Below are positions 22,872 through 37,029 of a DNA stretch of 64,000 nucleotides, piece after piece. Location: assembly GCA_036924285.1 (NCBI GenBank), contig JAYKYS010000009.1, positions 24,594,001-24,658,000 of the forward strand, read 5' to 3'. This DNA comes from Asterella californica. Its lineage: Eukaryota > Streptophyta > Marchantiopsida > Marchantiales > Aytoniaceae. The position numbers and the translations under genes are program-made. The notes beneath the pieces were generated by a model. That model was not told the origin of the DNA, did no database searches, and saw only the letters and a list, made by a program, of their open reading frames with translations. Position 1 is the first letter of the stretch. Each line of letters opens with the position of its first letter.

Positions 22872-25461
22872 GTTTCCTTATGAGAAAGTAACCAGTGCTT
22901 CTGACATATGACAATCCGGCATGCCGTCCGTGCCAAAAAGCGGCAGCCAAGTGGCTACATCCAGACGATAATTAGGACCCGATTGATTGACATGAGATTC
23001 CACTCTCGTGTCCGTCCAATCTCTCTTTTTGTTCGTCTGTACGAAGGACTTTGTCGCCAGTGGCATCACGTGTTCCACTTTCGCACGGTTCATGTATCGC
23101 TGATGGCGCATAGGAGGGCCGTTGATTTACAGAGCAACAGAAGTCAAACGAGACCGTGGAGATGATAGGACTCAGTTAACGTCACGCTGTTTGATGCACA
23201 CCCACACCTCTGCCTGCGTTCGTGTTTCCGTCACAAATTTTGCTTGTCTTGAATTTTGCTTCTCGCGATTTTCGGAGAGAAACGACCTGTTGGAAAAGCT
23301 GTTCAGGGCAAGCAAGTCAGCAGCCCGAGGTGCAAGACCATTCTTACATTCATGTGAGAATGTAAGAATTTGACTTGTAAGTGTGGGTTCGCGTTTCTCT
23401 ACAATTGCGTCTGGGTCATCGTTCATGTTTCTTACCAGACACCTTCTTTAGAAAGTGAAACGCAAGGGGAAGTGACTGAATCGCGACTGAGATGATATCG
23501 CGTTGCCTCACTCCCCCGGCGTTTCACTAACGACGGTAATGTTTTTCTCACTGATACGCGAACGCATGACAAGGCACCCTTCTGAATGCAACTTTAGGCT
23601 CACAGTCGTGGCCCTGACGATGATGTCCAAACCTTCAAAAAGAACGAAGAATATTAATATCCTTCCTGATTATCGTTGTCTTCGTCTCTGCGGGACTTGC
23701 TGACACATGTCCCTTTGGCAAAGGCGAATGGTGCAGGAAGTGGCTATCCGTTGAGCATCGGTCCGAACTCTTAAAGGCAATCGAGTGGTATTTCCCAGGG
23801 CAGAAGACTCCAGGGAACCCGACAGGTTTGGAAGGAAAGGAAGCGGATCCCCAGCTGTGGATATCAAAATAATGGCTGGTTCTGCACTACACACTGAAAG
23901 TCAGTGCTGATGTTCTCCCGGAACGCAGCTTTCTACGGTCTGCATAACACTGAACTCAGTGAGATTGCCTCCCGCATTTTGTTCTTCCCTAAAGAAACGT
24001 ATTGAGAGTGGAGACAAGTTAACCCCCCGAGGCAGCACTTTGTGGCTCCGCGCCTACAAGAGTTGTGCCTGGTATCCACTAAGAATTGATACTGTCTCTC
24101 ACTCAATTTTTGTTTCTGCACCTTCCGAAAATGTGTGAACTCAACAAATCTTGCTCCACCAAATTCACACGACCTATGATACTTCACAGCTTAAGTGACT
24201 TCTAGTTCTGTGATCATGGACTTCCGAGTAGCACATCGAAATTAACGCGTCACAGCTGTCAAAACTGTAATTGTACTAGCTGTGGTTTAATCCTGGATTT
24301 TGTGCTATAATAACCTGTGGAGTATACAACAACCCGTCCACAAACCAGAAACAAAATTTCGTTGACGGGTGGTTTAGAAACGGTACAAGAAAAAATGCTT
24401 GCTTGCACAACTCGTAAACACAGCAAGGAAGGAAAAAGGTATTATAGCCATCTTGCAGACTTCTAAACTGAGCAGAAGGCGCGGACTGTTTGATCGAGTC
24501 TTGCGCTACAAAACAGGAGGTTACTGCACTGATACTTGCAAAAGATACTTTGAGCCACCCTGGAGTGAAACACTTCCAAGTTTTGATTCCGGACTCTTCT
24601 ACATGTTCGGCACTGCAGTCGCTGCTAAAGGCACTGCCACAGTTGGTTCTACGGAAGTCCTACTGAGGATGCATCAGCAAACAGCGCTCAAATCCAGCAA
24701 CCCGGATGCACTTCCCACCCTACTGACCTGCACTGCAACAAAAACTTCTCTGCGTGCACACCGACTAGCGCTAGTTGTAAGCCGGTACAACCTCCGTATC
24801 AGAACTGGCACAAGCGAGAGTAGCTCCGCTAGTGCTTGATACATAATTACCTGATTCTGAAGCTATCAAACGCACGAGAACAGGCAATCACCTATAAGGT
24901 GGGAAGTAAACCCATGCAGACACTCTGGAAACTATTACCTACGTCTTCATATGTTGACAAATGCATCGGCACCCTTCCAACATGCAGGACAACTGAAGGC
25001 TGAAGAGCCTTCTCAGCGGAACACCTGCATCATAATTTATACGAAGTAGTACATGTCCAACTCTCAAAAGAGCTGGGAAAAGTTTGTCATTCAAGCTTCT
25101 CTCCGTTCCCCTGCAGTATGGCTAACCCTCGGATTCCGAACACCAGCTCCTCGAACTGGTAAAGCCCGAGTACTTAAAGGTTGTCCTTATACATTTGAAG
25201 GGACGAACCATCCTTTCTACAAATGCTAGATCCCTGTTTTTCTAGGGTCGAAGAGGCTACCTCCCTGGCGCTAAACGGTATACGTCTTTTATTCCTCATT
25301 CATACCGAGTGTTCTGACTTTCAAGTGCTATCCCCAGTCTGCAGCTGCAGGTAAGAAACTGGGCCATCTCAATTGTCTTGTTCACATCCTTACTCTCTCT
25401 CCAGCAGGAAGAGTTGAAACTGACGTTACATCGATCTCGCAGCTAAGTATTCTCGACATGA
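22872..25461. other. no recognised gene
   Basis: Moderate-GC sequence with scattered open frames, the longest at 24399-24839 (+), which starts only at a TTG and has no recognisable domain. A small palindrome (CTTACATTC...GAATGTAAG) sits at about 23342-23367. Confidence 0.5.
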
Positions 25462-25755
25462 TCATTTGGGGAAATTGTCTCCGAATGTCATCTTGCACTT
25501 GTGTTTGATCCAAGTCCAAGTTGACTTAAAAGACTCTTTCAATTTGTACTCATATTCATAGCGACTGTACTTCCAGACTCTCTTCGAACGTGCACTGTCT
25601 TTACCACGCTCCATGTTCACGTTCTGTTCTCTTCTCTTTCCACTGATTGTCTCTACGAGTTCCAAAGTTGCTCCTGGTGGAAAATTCAGTAACGCGTTAA
25701 AACCCTTGACAAGCCAGGTCAACATGTACAAAAGTAAACTCCAACAGCAAAGAAT
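25462..25755 (-). CDS. possible terminal exon of an unidentified membrane protein
   Basis: An open frame of about 97 codons on the minus strand ends in TGA at 25462 and opens right after a pyrimidine-rich acceptor-like TCCCTCCAG. It begins with a hydrophobic helix (ILCCWSLLLYMLTWLV) and turns basic and aromatic (KYSRYEYEYKLK, WTWIKHK). No ATG lies at its beginning, so it would be an internal or last exon. I could not find an upstream exon and do not recognise the family. It could be chance. Confidence 0.22.
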   Translation of the reverse strand: MLCCWSLLLYMLTWLVKGFNALLNFPPGATLELVETISGKRREQNVNMERGKDSARSKRVWKYSRYEYEYKLKESFKSTWTWIKHKCKMTFGDNFPK

Positions 25756-25838
25756 CTGGAGGGACAACGAGGCAGTTCCACAGTCTGCTCAAAACCGCTC
25801 AAATACTCGATTTGCAAAAGCTTGAAAGAATAGATGGG

Positions 25839-26218
25839 AGGACAAAATTGTTACAAAGGAGCCGAATGAAAGAAAACTTTCACGTTCCGTTTTGAATTAG
25901 ATGCACTTTGATAAACAAGAGAAGTGTCCACGGTTATATCTCCCAACAGGCTCGTTTCCCGTATCGAAATCTGATCAGATTAGATGGCCTCTGAGCGAAA
26001 TCCAGTTATATAAGAACTACATCAAACTAGGACAAAATTGTTACAAAGGAGCCGAATGAAAGAAAACTTTCACGTTCCGTTTTGAATTAGATGCACTTTG
26101 ATAAACAAGAGAAGTGTCCACGGTTATATCTCCCAACAGGCTCGTTTCCCGTATCGAAATCTGATCAGATTAGATGGCCTCTGAGCGAAATCCAGTTATA
26201 TAAGAACTACATCAAACT
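25839..26218 (+). repeat. perfect 190-bp tandem duplication
   Basis: 25839-26028 and 26029-26218 are identical, by direct reading, over the whole unit (AGGACAAAATTG... to ...CTACATCAAACT). The copies abut with no spacer. No gene is visible inside. Complete identity means a very recent duplication or an assembly artefact. Confidence 0.95.
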
Positions 26219-29061
26219 CCGAATCTGAATGAACAACGTGAAAAGCCCTTCGACAATAAGTCAAAGCACATAACAAGGTTAATGTTTAGGTTCTCCCAAG
26301 TCATTCATATACGACGGTACTACTGTACATGCAGGTCGCCAAGTCCCGCGCGGATCTCGCAACAACGGCCGATCGAGAACTTTGCTAAGGACTGAAAACC
26401 CATCACAGAGAACGCCAGAATCTGACTGTGGGACAGAGCATTTAGCCACTTACCCCTTGGAGTCTATGCTGTACGCTCCAATATAACTCCACGGTGAATC
26501 TGCTTCACCAAAGAGAAACAAAAATTTATGTACCGTCCTGAATTAATAAAACTTCGTTCCTGAGGTTTCTAAGCATCTTCTTGTAGCATTTACCAGGACT
26601 AAATCTAACAGTTGCCTCAGGCAGTACACGAACACTTTCTGCATAAGTTAAAGAGCGATCTGACGGCAACTCTTATCCTCCATACAGGTACGTCTCCAAT
26701 GAAGGCATTCGGAATTAAAGAACCTTGATTTGCAGCTCCCCATGGGCGGGCTGTAAGATGGATCGCAGCAAAGATCGCGCATCTACAGCTTATGGAACTA
26801 TAAGCTAGAGATCACTTTCGACCCATATAAAACTCACAATTCTGGCATTTGCCCCTAACACGCTACCAGCCACTGCCAATTCCAACTTGAGTAAATCCAG
26901 ACCACCTCGCACATCAGCTACGCCTCATATCCTGCCTAGAAAACTCCCAAGAAGTCAGCAGTTGAAAGAGAGATTCCGAGTGAGCAAGAAATTCTTCGTC
27001 TGATCATTCGTTCTCAAATCAGTACGTCGGAACGGACACCTCTCTGGAGGGTGGATTCTTTGTCCTGATGCAACAATCATAAATCCGATCCTCGTAACTG
27101 GCCCGGGTTCACCAACCTGCTTGCTCACTCGCAGAATGAGGGACGCAATCCTCGAATCATCTCGCTGCCCATCAATCAATCGCTGACCATCTCATATAAA
27201 GCTCGGATCTCAGGAAAAGTTCTGCGGCCCCTTCCGTTGGCTTTGAGGGAATTTCTCAGCTTCTATGGATCTCCAGAGCTAGACACCCACTGGTTCAAAC
27301 TTCAACGCCAAGGAGGAGGAGCAATGTGCCTCCCTCTCCGTCACCAACCGACCAGGAGGGCATTCATCAGGCAGGGAACTGAATGAGAACGAAAGGTAAG
27401 GAAAAGGAATGATCAGTCAATCCACATGTCCGCCACCTCCGCAACTCATTCATCATTGTGTCGTCAATCTATTTGTGTCTGTTTCTTGATTGACCAGAAC
27501 GGAAGGCTGAGTTCCTGGGCTGAAAATCGTGCGCTTCCTCGTATGGAGGTGACATCCCGGTGATGTCTGGGTCAGTCCTCGCCTCTCCTCCCTCCATTCC
27601 CTGACACGTCACTTGCAACGCCTCGCTCGCTTAGCTGGCCACACTCCAGCTCAGCTCCAGATTCAAGAATGTCCTATTCTCTGCTTTCAAATTGGGGAGT
27701 TGAATCCCGTTTCTTCCTCAGCACGTTCATCCATGCACGCGCTAAGAAAATCCGTTTATTCTCGCGAAGTCAATATTATATTATATATATTCCCTCTGGA
27801 TATTCTACAATCGGCCGTTGTATTCCTTCAGAGTCCAGAACCTCTCGGGTCTCCACTTCAGTGTTCCGAGCTCGGACCCAGTGCCGTGTCCACTTATATC
27901 CGACTGGATGGATGGACGGTTAGTTGGTCTCTCGGATTTCGGTCAACCTCAATTCGAAACTAGCAGACTCGGTGGAACTTGCACTGCAGTAGCTGATGGA
28001 GCTTGTCTTGGTCGGTACTGCTGGGCTTCCCGATTGGACAGTTGACGTTTATGTAGGAGGGAAGCATGCACAACACCAACTTGGAGTCTTGGAGTCTAGC
28101 CTGAAGTTGACACCTAGGTGATATGAGAAAGTGTACCTTCCACAAGTGGTGATAAAAAGATGAAAATCAATCTGAAGTTAGTTGGAATTTTGGACTGAGA
28201 GGACCATGTAAGCATTGCTAATCATTATGATGTTCTTACTAGGAACATGTCTCTTATGTTACTGTCTCTTATATGGACCATTGTTTGACATTGATCCACC
28301 TACTTCACTCTTATCAAGAATTAATATATGTCTAAAAATTTTGTGAGAAAAAATTGGTAAAATTAAAATAAGATTTGGAATGGACTTTCTTTTTATGCTT
28401 CAAAAGGCATTTAAAAAAATTAATTTCACTTTTTTATAGTTTCGTTCATATCTTTGAAAATAAATGCAACATTTATTATGTATAATTCTTCTTTCAATCG
28501 ACGGTTCGCTGCATTGGAACCCTTTTGCACCTTACCATCCAAAATAATTGAAAACTAGCAAATTCTCACCATTGTCTTTTTTTAGTTTAGATTGAACTGA
28601 ACAAATACAAATTACACTATGGTCGTCACGACTATAGCACAAGCTTCCTTTCTTGTCCATCTCCCAACCTTACTAGTTCTTCATGCCACTAGCAATAGTT
28701 TCCATAACGTTCTGTTACATTTTAAACCTTCTGTATCTCAACTCATACGCAGAATATAATATAAACAATTCTGAAAAACCTTTTCCTTTTATAAGCATGA
28801 CTACTACGGTTGTGACTTCTAAAGGAATGAGAAATCCTAATTTATCATTTGCATATCGCATTAATCTTTTCTCATGTATCATTGAGATGTTTAGATCTAT
28901 ATTTTAAGTATAATTATATCGCTAAAGAAAAATAAAACAATGTGATATGCGGAAGATGAATTAACATGTTCTCGTGGTAAATTTGCAGTCAAACTCTCTC
29001 TCACCAAGGAAGTTAATGAGTGAGAATGTGGGATACAAACTTAGAAAGAAGATCTACCTAA
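26219..29061. other. no recognised gene
   Basis: Short open frames on both strands (for example 26955-27179 minus and 27613-27963 plus) show no recognisable domain. From 28300 the sequence becomes AT-rich. Confidence 0.5.
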
Positions 29062-29350
29062 AGGTTCGATGTAAACTCTTTAGTCCAGAAGGCAAGTATG
29101 TTAATTCACATATTTTAGTGTCATTTATACACACTATAGATCGGTGTTTAGAAACGAAAAGAGTCTCATGGACAGATGAAGAGACAAGAGGTCTTGTGCA
29201 ATGTTTTTTATATTATTATTTTTAGCTCTTTTATATTCTCTTAACTTGGTTGTCTATGAACTTGGCTATCTAAGAACCAAACAGTTGTGTGAAAGCTTTG
29301 GCTTTACGAGCTCCCACTGGTCTTGCAGTGCATAAATTTTCAATACTCTC
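29062..29350 (-). repeat. 3' LTR of the degenerate copia (29-34.7 kb)
   Basis: It matches 34444-34672 through GGTTCGATGTAAACTCTTTA, GTCCAGAAGGCAAGTATGTT, TTTTATATTCTCTTAACTTG and TTTCAATACT, with many substitutions and small indels. The outer ends are approximate. Confidence 0.75.
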
Positions 29351-31014
29351 ACTGCACACAATGCAGGTTAGATGAGATCTATATTTTTTAGAACTTTTTG
29401 ATGTGATTCGTCATATCTCCTGTTGGGATGTACGTCACTTCGAACTGTCCTTCTTGACACCTTTCTCGGATGAAAGTGATGATGACATCAATGTGTTTGC
29501 TTCGTGAGTGGTGTATCAGGATCTATATCAACGCCAATGTCTCTTGTTGACACCATTGATGCGTGTTGGTTTAAGATTATCAGCCATAACACTTAGATCG
29601 AGCATGAGATGTCTCAACCAGATCGTCTCATGAGATGCATGAGAAGTAGATTGGTACTCTGCTTCTAATGAAGACAAAGCTATTGTTCTTTGTTTTTTGC
29701 CACTCCATGAGATTGCTACATCTATCAAGAAAAACACATATCTCATGGTAGATCTTTGGTCTTCGGTGTCAGTAGCCTATCTGCAAATCTCATTAAGTCT
29801 TGCTCTCTTTGTGAATACTTCAACTTTAAGTGCTTAATGTATGCTAGGTAGCAGAATATCTTGTGAACTGTCACAAATGAGCTTCAAAAGAGACAAAGTA
29901 AAATTGGCTGAATTGCCTGAGGAGAAAGAAATGTCAAGCCTAGTGATAGACATCAACTTGCTCATCTTTTGTTGATAATGAATTTTGTCCATGACATTTG
30001 AACCATTATCACTTTCAGAGAGTCCTCCGAAACACTCAAGTTCACTTCTACAAGTGTTGGCTTGCCGTGGATGACATTTCTCAAAATGACACATTTTTGA
30101 AATATTGTCGATGTAAGATTTCTGGTCCAGTGTGAGATTGTCTTCTCATCCTTGCTGATGGTTATTCGCACTCGTAACTACCAGTGTACGGGTCCATTTC
30201 TTTCATCTTGAATCCTCAAGACAACATGTTCATGACTTCATATAACAAGTCAAGATTATTATGCAAGGAACAAGTCGCCATCATAAACTATAAGATACAA
30301 CACACTTCTGAATTATGGAAAGTATACAGACAAGCATCAACTGGTGCTCGTTGCATCCTCAAGTCCACAAGATATTGATCAAGTCGTTGATACCCCGAAC
30401 GTCCAGATTGTTTGAGTCCGTATAATCCTTTGTGGAGTTTACACATAGGTCCTCGAGGAAGTCGTTCTTTTGCTCATGGAACGGATCCCTCAGGTAATTT
30501 CATGCAGATCTCCTCATAGATCTTATCATTGAGATAAGCTCACATCCATTTGACGAATTTGTAGACCTTGTAAGAATGAACCAGCAAAAAAACTGCGAAT
30601 GATGGAGAACTTCACCACATGTGCAAACGTTTTTTGATAACAGATTCTCTTTGTTGTGCGTAACTTTTTGTCACAAGTCACGCTTTGTGATGAATTAACG
30701 CACCTGTAGCATCACGTTTTAATTTGAATATCCACCTAGAATCGATGACATTTTTATCCTTGGGTAATGAAGTGATGGACCAAGTCTCGTTAATTTCCAA
30801 CTATTCCAACTCAAAATCTATGGTCTCTTTCCAAGCATCAGAGCTAGACACATTGATGGCTTCTTGGAAACTTTGAAGTTCTAACGTCGTTATGTCATGG
30901 ACCGGTTATTGACTAAAAGAGAGAATCAACATCGATTCTCCTCAACTTGCTCAGTATGTAAACCTGCCATTGTGTAGAGCTTGTTGCGTAGATCAAATTT
31001 ATTTTTTGAACCAA

Positions 31015-32060
31015 CACAAATAGAGCTCGTACAAACAAGTTATGGACGTTTGAAGATTGACGTGTTGACGTAATGAAGATGATAGCGTGGCAATCCGAAT
31101 GTCAACACGTGACACCTTGATGATATGGCAATTTCAGAAAAAGTGCTGATGTTGCAATATGTTGACTGGATATTTTGCTGATGTGGTAGATTGTTGACTG
31201 TGATATATGCTGACATGTCAATACTGACTAGACCAAATTACTAACTTGGCGGTCTGCTGAGGTGGCCATGCTGACTAGACTTGGAGGGTGATGTGGTGCT
31301 TAGATGGCAAGATATGACATGGACATCGGATGACTTGGACGAATCTGATTGAATGTTGCTGAGGTGGAGGGGTGACAGATATGACATCATTCATGCATGT
31401 CATGTGGCAGAGCTCTGCATGCATACCATGTGGTCATGCACATGTGCATCATGTATACTATTTTGGCTATGACATGTGTATCTAATTATGGTGCTTCTGG
31501 ACACTATAAAGGAGGGATTTTTGAGGAGAAATGCCGTAAAACTCTGATTTTTGCTGATTTTTCAGAACGTAGGTTTTCTAGTACTCATGGCAGGAAGCTT
31601 CTGCACCCACGGAAGGTTTTCAGGCTAGGGTGAAGGTTTAGGAAGTGAAAATAATAGGTTTGGAAAGAAAAGTCTCCTCGTCTGTGGAAGCTTTTTAGGT
31701 TGAAGGATTGAAAGATGAGGGCTACTTGAGGCTTTGCAGACAAAAGCTTGCGTGCCTGGAAGCTTTTGGCTAGAGAGAGAGGTTTCAGGAGGTGTGTTTT
31801 GGCTCTAGCTTGCAAAAAATTTGCATGGCTGGGCAAACTTTTCTTTGAGAAGGATTCTATCGGAGTATTATGAGAGATGACTCTTTGTAGACCGCTCGGT
31901 TTCAAGAATTTTTGATCTCACTAGAAAGCTACGGGAATGGCTTTCTAGGGCAATTGAAATCACTGGATTTGGACTTGTGGTTAAGACATGGCAGAGGTTT
32001 AACGTTCACTTATTTTCTAAGAGGTTTTGGAGGTGAGGATTTACACGTGAGTCAACTTTG
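31015..32060 (+). mobile_element. unrelated insertion inside copia, LTR-like
   Basis: Copia coding sequence stops at about 31010 and resumes at about 32073, with 1.05 kb of unrelated sequence between. It holds short repeats of the type TGCTGA(T/G)GTGG between 31130 and 31400, a TATA-like ACTATAAAGGAGGG at 31502 and T-rich sequence after it, the layout of a plus-oriented LTR. I could not fix its ends or a target duplication. Confidence 0.4.
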
Positions 32061-34443
32061 ACCTTTGATCGGTCATAATGAGCCGTACATGTGATCATTT
32101 GAGATGAAACTGATGTCTTTTTGGATGATGCTAATTTTCATTCGTGATAACGAATAAGACATGAGATCGATCTTATCAAATATCACATCACGGTTTTTGA
32201 AGAATGTCTTAGTAACATGGTCCATTAGTCGATAGGTCTTAGATAATTCATAGTATCCTACAAAGATGCATGATCTACTCTTTGCACATAAGTTTGTTAG
32301 TCTAACATCAGATACATGCACATATTATGCACAACCTTGAGATGTGTCAAATTTGGTTGTACACAGTTCTATACCTCCATATGGCTCTTGGAGCTAGCTA
32401 GCGACCGTGATGACACATGATTACAGATGTAGACCAGAGTCCTTGCTGCCTCTCCCAAGAAAGTAGTCTCTACTTGTCGTGCATATAAAAGAGCTCAGAC
32501 ACCTTCGAAGTTCAAAGATAATGTGGTTCATATGTTCCGCAACTCCGTTTTGCTCCGGAGAGTATCGTGTTGTGGTTTCATGAAGGATTCAATGTGTATG
32601 CAGAAATGTCTTCACCGTACCATTTACATATTGACCGCCATCACTACCGTCAGTTTGTAACCATTAGTCTTTTCTCATACTGTCGTTCTGTTTCTTTTAG
32701 GAACTTCATGAACTTGATAAATATGACCTCTTGTGTTTTTCTCTCCAACCTATACAGCCACATCCTTCTACTTTTATCATCAACAAAGATGATAATGTAG
32801 ATGGAGCCTCTCAATGACGGTTCTCTCATTGGACTACAAATGTCATATGGACTAGGTCAAGCAGCTTTGTTGTGGAGGTTTGAGAGTTTGGAAAAACTCC
32901 TTGTGTTGTTTTCTTTGAGAGCACGCAAGACAAACTGGTAAGGTTCACCGTATGTGTTTATGTCACCGGTGAAGTTCTTCGAGATTTTTGCTGCAAGGTG
33001 TGCTGATTGACATGACCTAAATGCTCGTATCATCGCTGAATACTGGTAGTACGTGTAGGTGACGCTGCCGCAACCTTGGCATGTTGAGTATCAGTAAGAA
33101 GTAACTGATAGATATTTTTGTGTTTTGCTGTTGTGCAAATCATTGATCCTGTTTCTGTAAAGATGCTACAGCTGCTTGAAGAGAAAATTACTCACTTAGC
33201 AGAGTTAATCACTTTGCTCACTTATGTGAGCTTAACTACTGTCTCCTTACAATAAACTACATCTCGTAAGAACACGTGAGAGCATTTGGAATCCACCTGA
33301 AGTGTTAACTTCATATTGTCCTTTTCAGTAGTTGTGATATGATTTCTCTTAGAAGTATAAATGGAACTCATAAGAATTTCTTGGAATGTGATAAAAAATT
33401 CACGTATAATGCACAGATGAATGGAAGCCCCAGAGTCTACTTACCAAACCTCCTTATCAAGATGAGACAAAACTGTCATGAAGACATGATCTTCCTTACC
33501 ACCTATTTCTACTTGATCTCGTCATGCATTTGCTTGTTGACGTTTATGACAATCTCGTATCATATGATCCAGTTTCTTGCAGTAATGGCATGTACCTTCG
33601 AACTTGAGAGTGAGAGGCAGCTCTCTAGCAACTAGTGCCTTCTAGTCTGATCTTTCTGCTTTAGTAGAGATCTATCGGTCTTCTTTTTCGTTAGAAGATA
33701 TGCTTTGAGAGTTGAAAGAGATAGTTTCCCTCGGGCGGCAAGACAGGTGGCAATTGATTTTCAGCGAGATGACTTGCAGAGACTTCCAAGTATACGAACG
33801 ACTATTTGAGCCTCTGACTTGCTAACATCACATTTGACTTAACTGATCCGCATACATGATGATTGTATCCACATGATCGAGGATGAGACCTTGCTTATAA
33901 TAAATATCATGGAACAACTCTTCTAGCAGATTTTGTCTCTCTATATTCAATGGAGCATGTACACCAGCCAAGGTACTCCATGCTTTCGTTGCTCTCACAA
34001 GATATAATATGTCTTATCCGATCATCTCCACTGTTAAGATGAACGAGACCGTATGCAAATCGATCTCACTGCTTCTATTTAACAACAACTTACTTCTGAT
34101 GCATATGACGGTAGTGTCTTGGAACCAGAGGTATACTCCCAGGGCTCTTTTCATGTCTAAAATGATTTTCATCTTGCTGCTTTAGAGATAATAATTATCC
34201 CGAGTAAGACGTGTGATTACAAATGTACTGGTGCTCGACTCCATGATGTCCATAGGATTCAACTTGTGAAATGAACATGATAAGAAGAGAAAACTGATTG
34301 GTTGAGGTTGTGAGCAAAACAATCATTGGCAGCTCTGGTGAACGAGATTTCAGTGCGATGGATGAGAGTGATGTAACATGAACAGACTAGAGAGTTAACT
34401 GCATGGAAAGAAAAGAGAACAAGCATGAGGGACCCATAACTTG

Positions 34444-34672
34444 AAAGTTCGATGTAAACTCTTTAGTCCAGAAGGCAAGTATGTTCATTCACAGACCTTA
34501 GACTAGAAACGTGCAAGCCTCTCATGGATCCAGGAATAGACGAAAGTTCTTGTGCACTAGTTTCTATTTATACTATTATCTTTGGCTTTTATATTTCTTT
34601 TAACTTGACTGGATGAACTGGACAGTCGTGTGAAATGCAATGCGTGTACTTTCAATACTACCAACATTTTGA
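34444..34672 (-). repeat. 5' LTR of the degenerate copia (29-34.7 kb)
   Basis: This is the mate of 29062-29350. The high divergence between the two marks an old insertion. No clear tRNA-Met primer site is left beside it. Confidence 0.7.
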
Positions 34673-37029
34673 ATACCAAGAGTGTATTTGTCAATGACTT
34701 GTTTATCTTGGAGGCAATAACTAACAGTAATACACATCTACAGAGAGATATTACTGAATCATAAATTCTGATACATCAAAGGTGTCAGATCCAGCTTCTT
34801 ATAAATATGCATGCTCGATGAACTTCTAGGGAACTTTTGTTTTTTTAATGATATAAAAAACGATATATGTGTTAGATAATAATTATATTTAAATAAATAA
34901 AAATAATTAAACTATTCTCTAATTAATATATATTAAAAAATAAAAAAGGAGCTAGACTTAACCTATAAGTGCAAGGTCCAGATGCACTTTGGAAAATATA
35001 AGTGAGATAGCTTGCTAAACTCAATTAATCAATTAATCATTAGATTAATTTATTATCTAACCCTTCTGGACAAAAAAGTTAGATAATAAGTTAAACTTCT
35101 TGTGCATTTTCTCCTCTACCGAACTTTGGAAGAGGTGAAAGAGTGTACATTAAGAAGGATTTACTTTCTATATATGCACGGGTCCTCCGTGTGTATATCT
35201 CTTATTCTTAATTTTCTGTTACTATCTTGGTACTATTATCATTATGAGATATCTGGGTTAATATATTTTCTGAGTAAAATCTGGAGTCCAGAGCCCCCAC
35301 TGAAAATCTAGTGGCGGTGCTCTACTCGGCTGTTGACTTTGGCAATCCATCCATTCATGAGAATCGTGGCCCACGCAGGAAACGTCAAATCTCCTCGTGT
35401 TCTTCTAGAAGCACTCAAGTATTGGATCACGTACATGTTACTCTATTGATATTCCGAGTCGGTATATTTTTGTTTGTACGTGCTTTCAAGTTTGAGAATA
35501 ACCTACTACTGCACTGTTTGAGAATGACCTACTACTTTTTGTAATATTGGTTACTGCTTTCGGTTGTTCAAGAAAGATTATCATTAATATTTCTAAGTGG
35601 TTCTAGTAGACCAGGACGAGTATAACGTTAAGATAAAAAATAACAATGTTGACGTTAACTAGAATTAAGTAGCAGCACTACGTTAACTAGAATGGACAGC
35701 TATTTCTATACAAAAGACTATACAAAAGACTCTAGTGAATTGGTAAGAGTCCGAGTGTGGAAACTCAAGTGCATGAGTTGTAATGTGACTCAGAATGAGG
35801 AGATCAGCGAATGAAGAATGACAAGTTTACGTTTGAATACCATTTCTGTCGGGGAAACAAATGCTCCTGCAATTCTTCAATCCTTCTTTAAAAGACTTAG
35901 ATGACTTTTTAATAGAAGATAAAAATTAAACACTTAAGTTTAGAAGAGTATATTTATTATTTAAGTTTAGAAAGATGTATTTATGATTTGGTTCTCACTA
36001 GACCCGATAAGGAGGATATATGATTCGTTAGACTTCAAAAATAATTTGTAAAAGTAATACATTTACATGTGAATACATGAAACGAACTGAGCTCAGTTCA
36101 GGTGATAATGCACGCTTCAGAAAGTGGATCAATTCTGATTGTGATGTAACCAGACAAGATGATATGTATGATTGTGAATGTGAGGTGTAATCAAACGAAG
36201 AGTACAAGACGGGTCTGGAAAAGTCCGACATTCGTTCTAAGGGTCTCACCAAGAAAATTCTTGATAAAATTAAGGTCTAGAAGATTACGGGCGTCCAGTG
36301 TGTACGTACTGCACTTGTAGGTTTGTGACATGAGCTCGCCAGAAGAAGAATACGATGCGGAGACTAGAAGACAAGAAAGTGACAGGAGGTCACATGATGA
36401 GCGCAGCAGATGAGCCGTGATAAGATTCTCCAGTTGGGATGGATTAGAAGGATGAAACGGAATCAGAAGCAAACTCCAGGTCAGGAAGGAACCTCGATAT
36501 CACTGTACTGTAACGACTTCCAACAACTCAGCCTGAATTGTCGTGCTCACAAAGCAGAGGGACCGGTCCAGCTTCCAACTTCTAGTGTGTCGGGCAGGAC
36601 TCGCAGGAGACGAGACAAGAAGAGGCTGGTGACTGGTCTACCGACTGAAACAGCACGTCCAGCGTGGTGTCTGTAGCTGCGACACATTCTTTCTAAGAAG
36701 GTCCCTCCACATTCACTTGCATACGCGACTTATCGTTCCATCACTTTCAGTGATTGGAAGGTTGTTTATAATTGACTCGTCCCATGTGAAGGAAGAAATG
36801 TTTAGAATGGAGACAGAAGCAGAAATGCAGAAAAGCATGAGAAAAAGGTGAGGAATGCCTCTTACCTCTAGATTATACTTTTGAGAAATATTCTAAGTGT
36901 CTATGTTGAGTAGCATGCTGCTTTTCGTTTCTGAGAAAAAACTTGTCAGTCTGATGCGATGCGCATAGAAGTCTTAGACTACCAGAGCCACATAGCTAAG
37001 AAAACCAGAGCCACAAACATACTAATGGC
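34673..37029. other. no recognised gene
   Basis: AT-rich up to about 36000, then balanced. No frame shows a domain. I looked here for the missing third exon (I-helix to heme loop) of the P450 pseudogene and did not find it. A small duplication ACCAGAGCCACA(A/T)... lies near 36985-37015. Confidence 0.5.

Larger units (their letters stand above)
29062..34672 (-). mobile_element. degenerate Ty1/copia retrotransposon with both LTRs
   Basis: The two ends share a diverged LTR (29062-~29350 and 34444-~34672). Internal minus-strand fragments follow copia order. RNase H is at 29528-29746 (TIALSSLEAEYQSTSHASHE). The RT N-terminal side lies at about 30640-30900, with FQEAINVSSSDAWKETIDFE, WSITSLPKDKNVIDSRWIFK and LKRDATGAL. 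The integrase C-terminal part is at 32073-32321 (IFVGYYELSKTYRLMDH). Gag is not recognisable in 32.3-34.4 kb. Stops and frameshifts are everywhere. An unrelated block at about 31.0-32.06 kb splits it between integrase and RT. Confidence 0.8.

Noticed and set aside
24399..24839. 146-codon plus-strand open frame
   Set aside because: It starts only at TTG, shows no domain, and neither strand gives a plausible spliced product.
36028..36676. Candidate third exon of the P450 pseudogene
   Set aside because: Checked for the heme loop, PERF and ExxR blocks on the minus strand; none was found.
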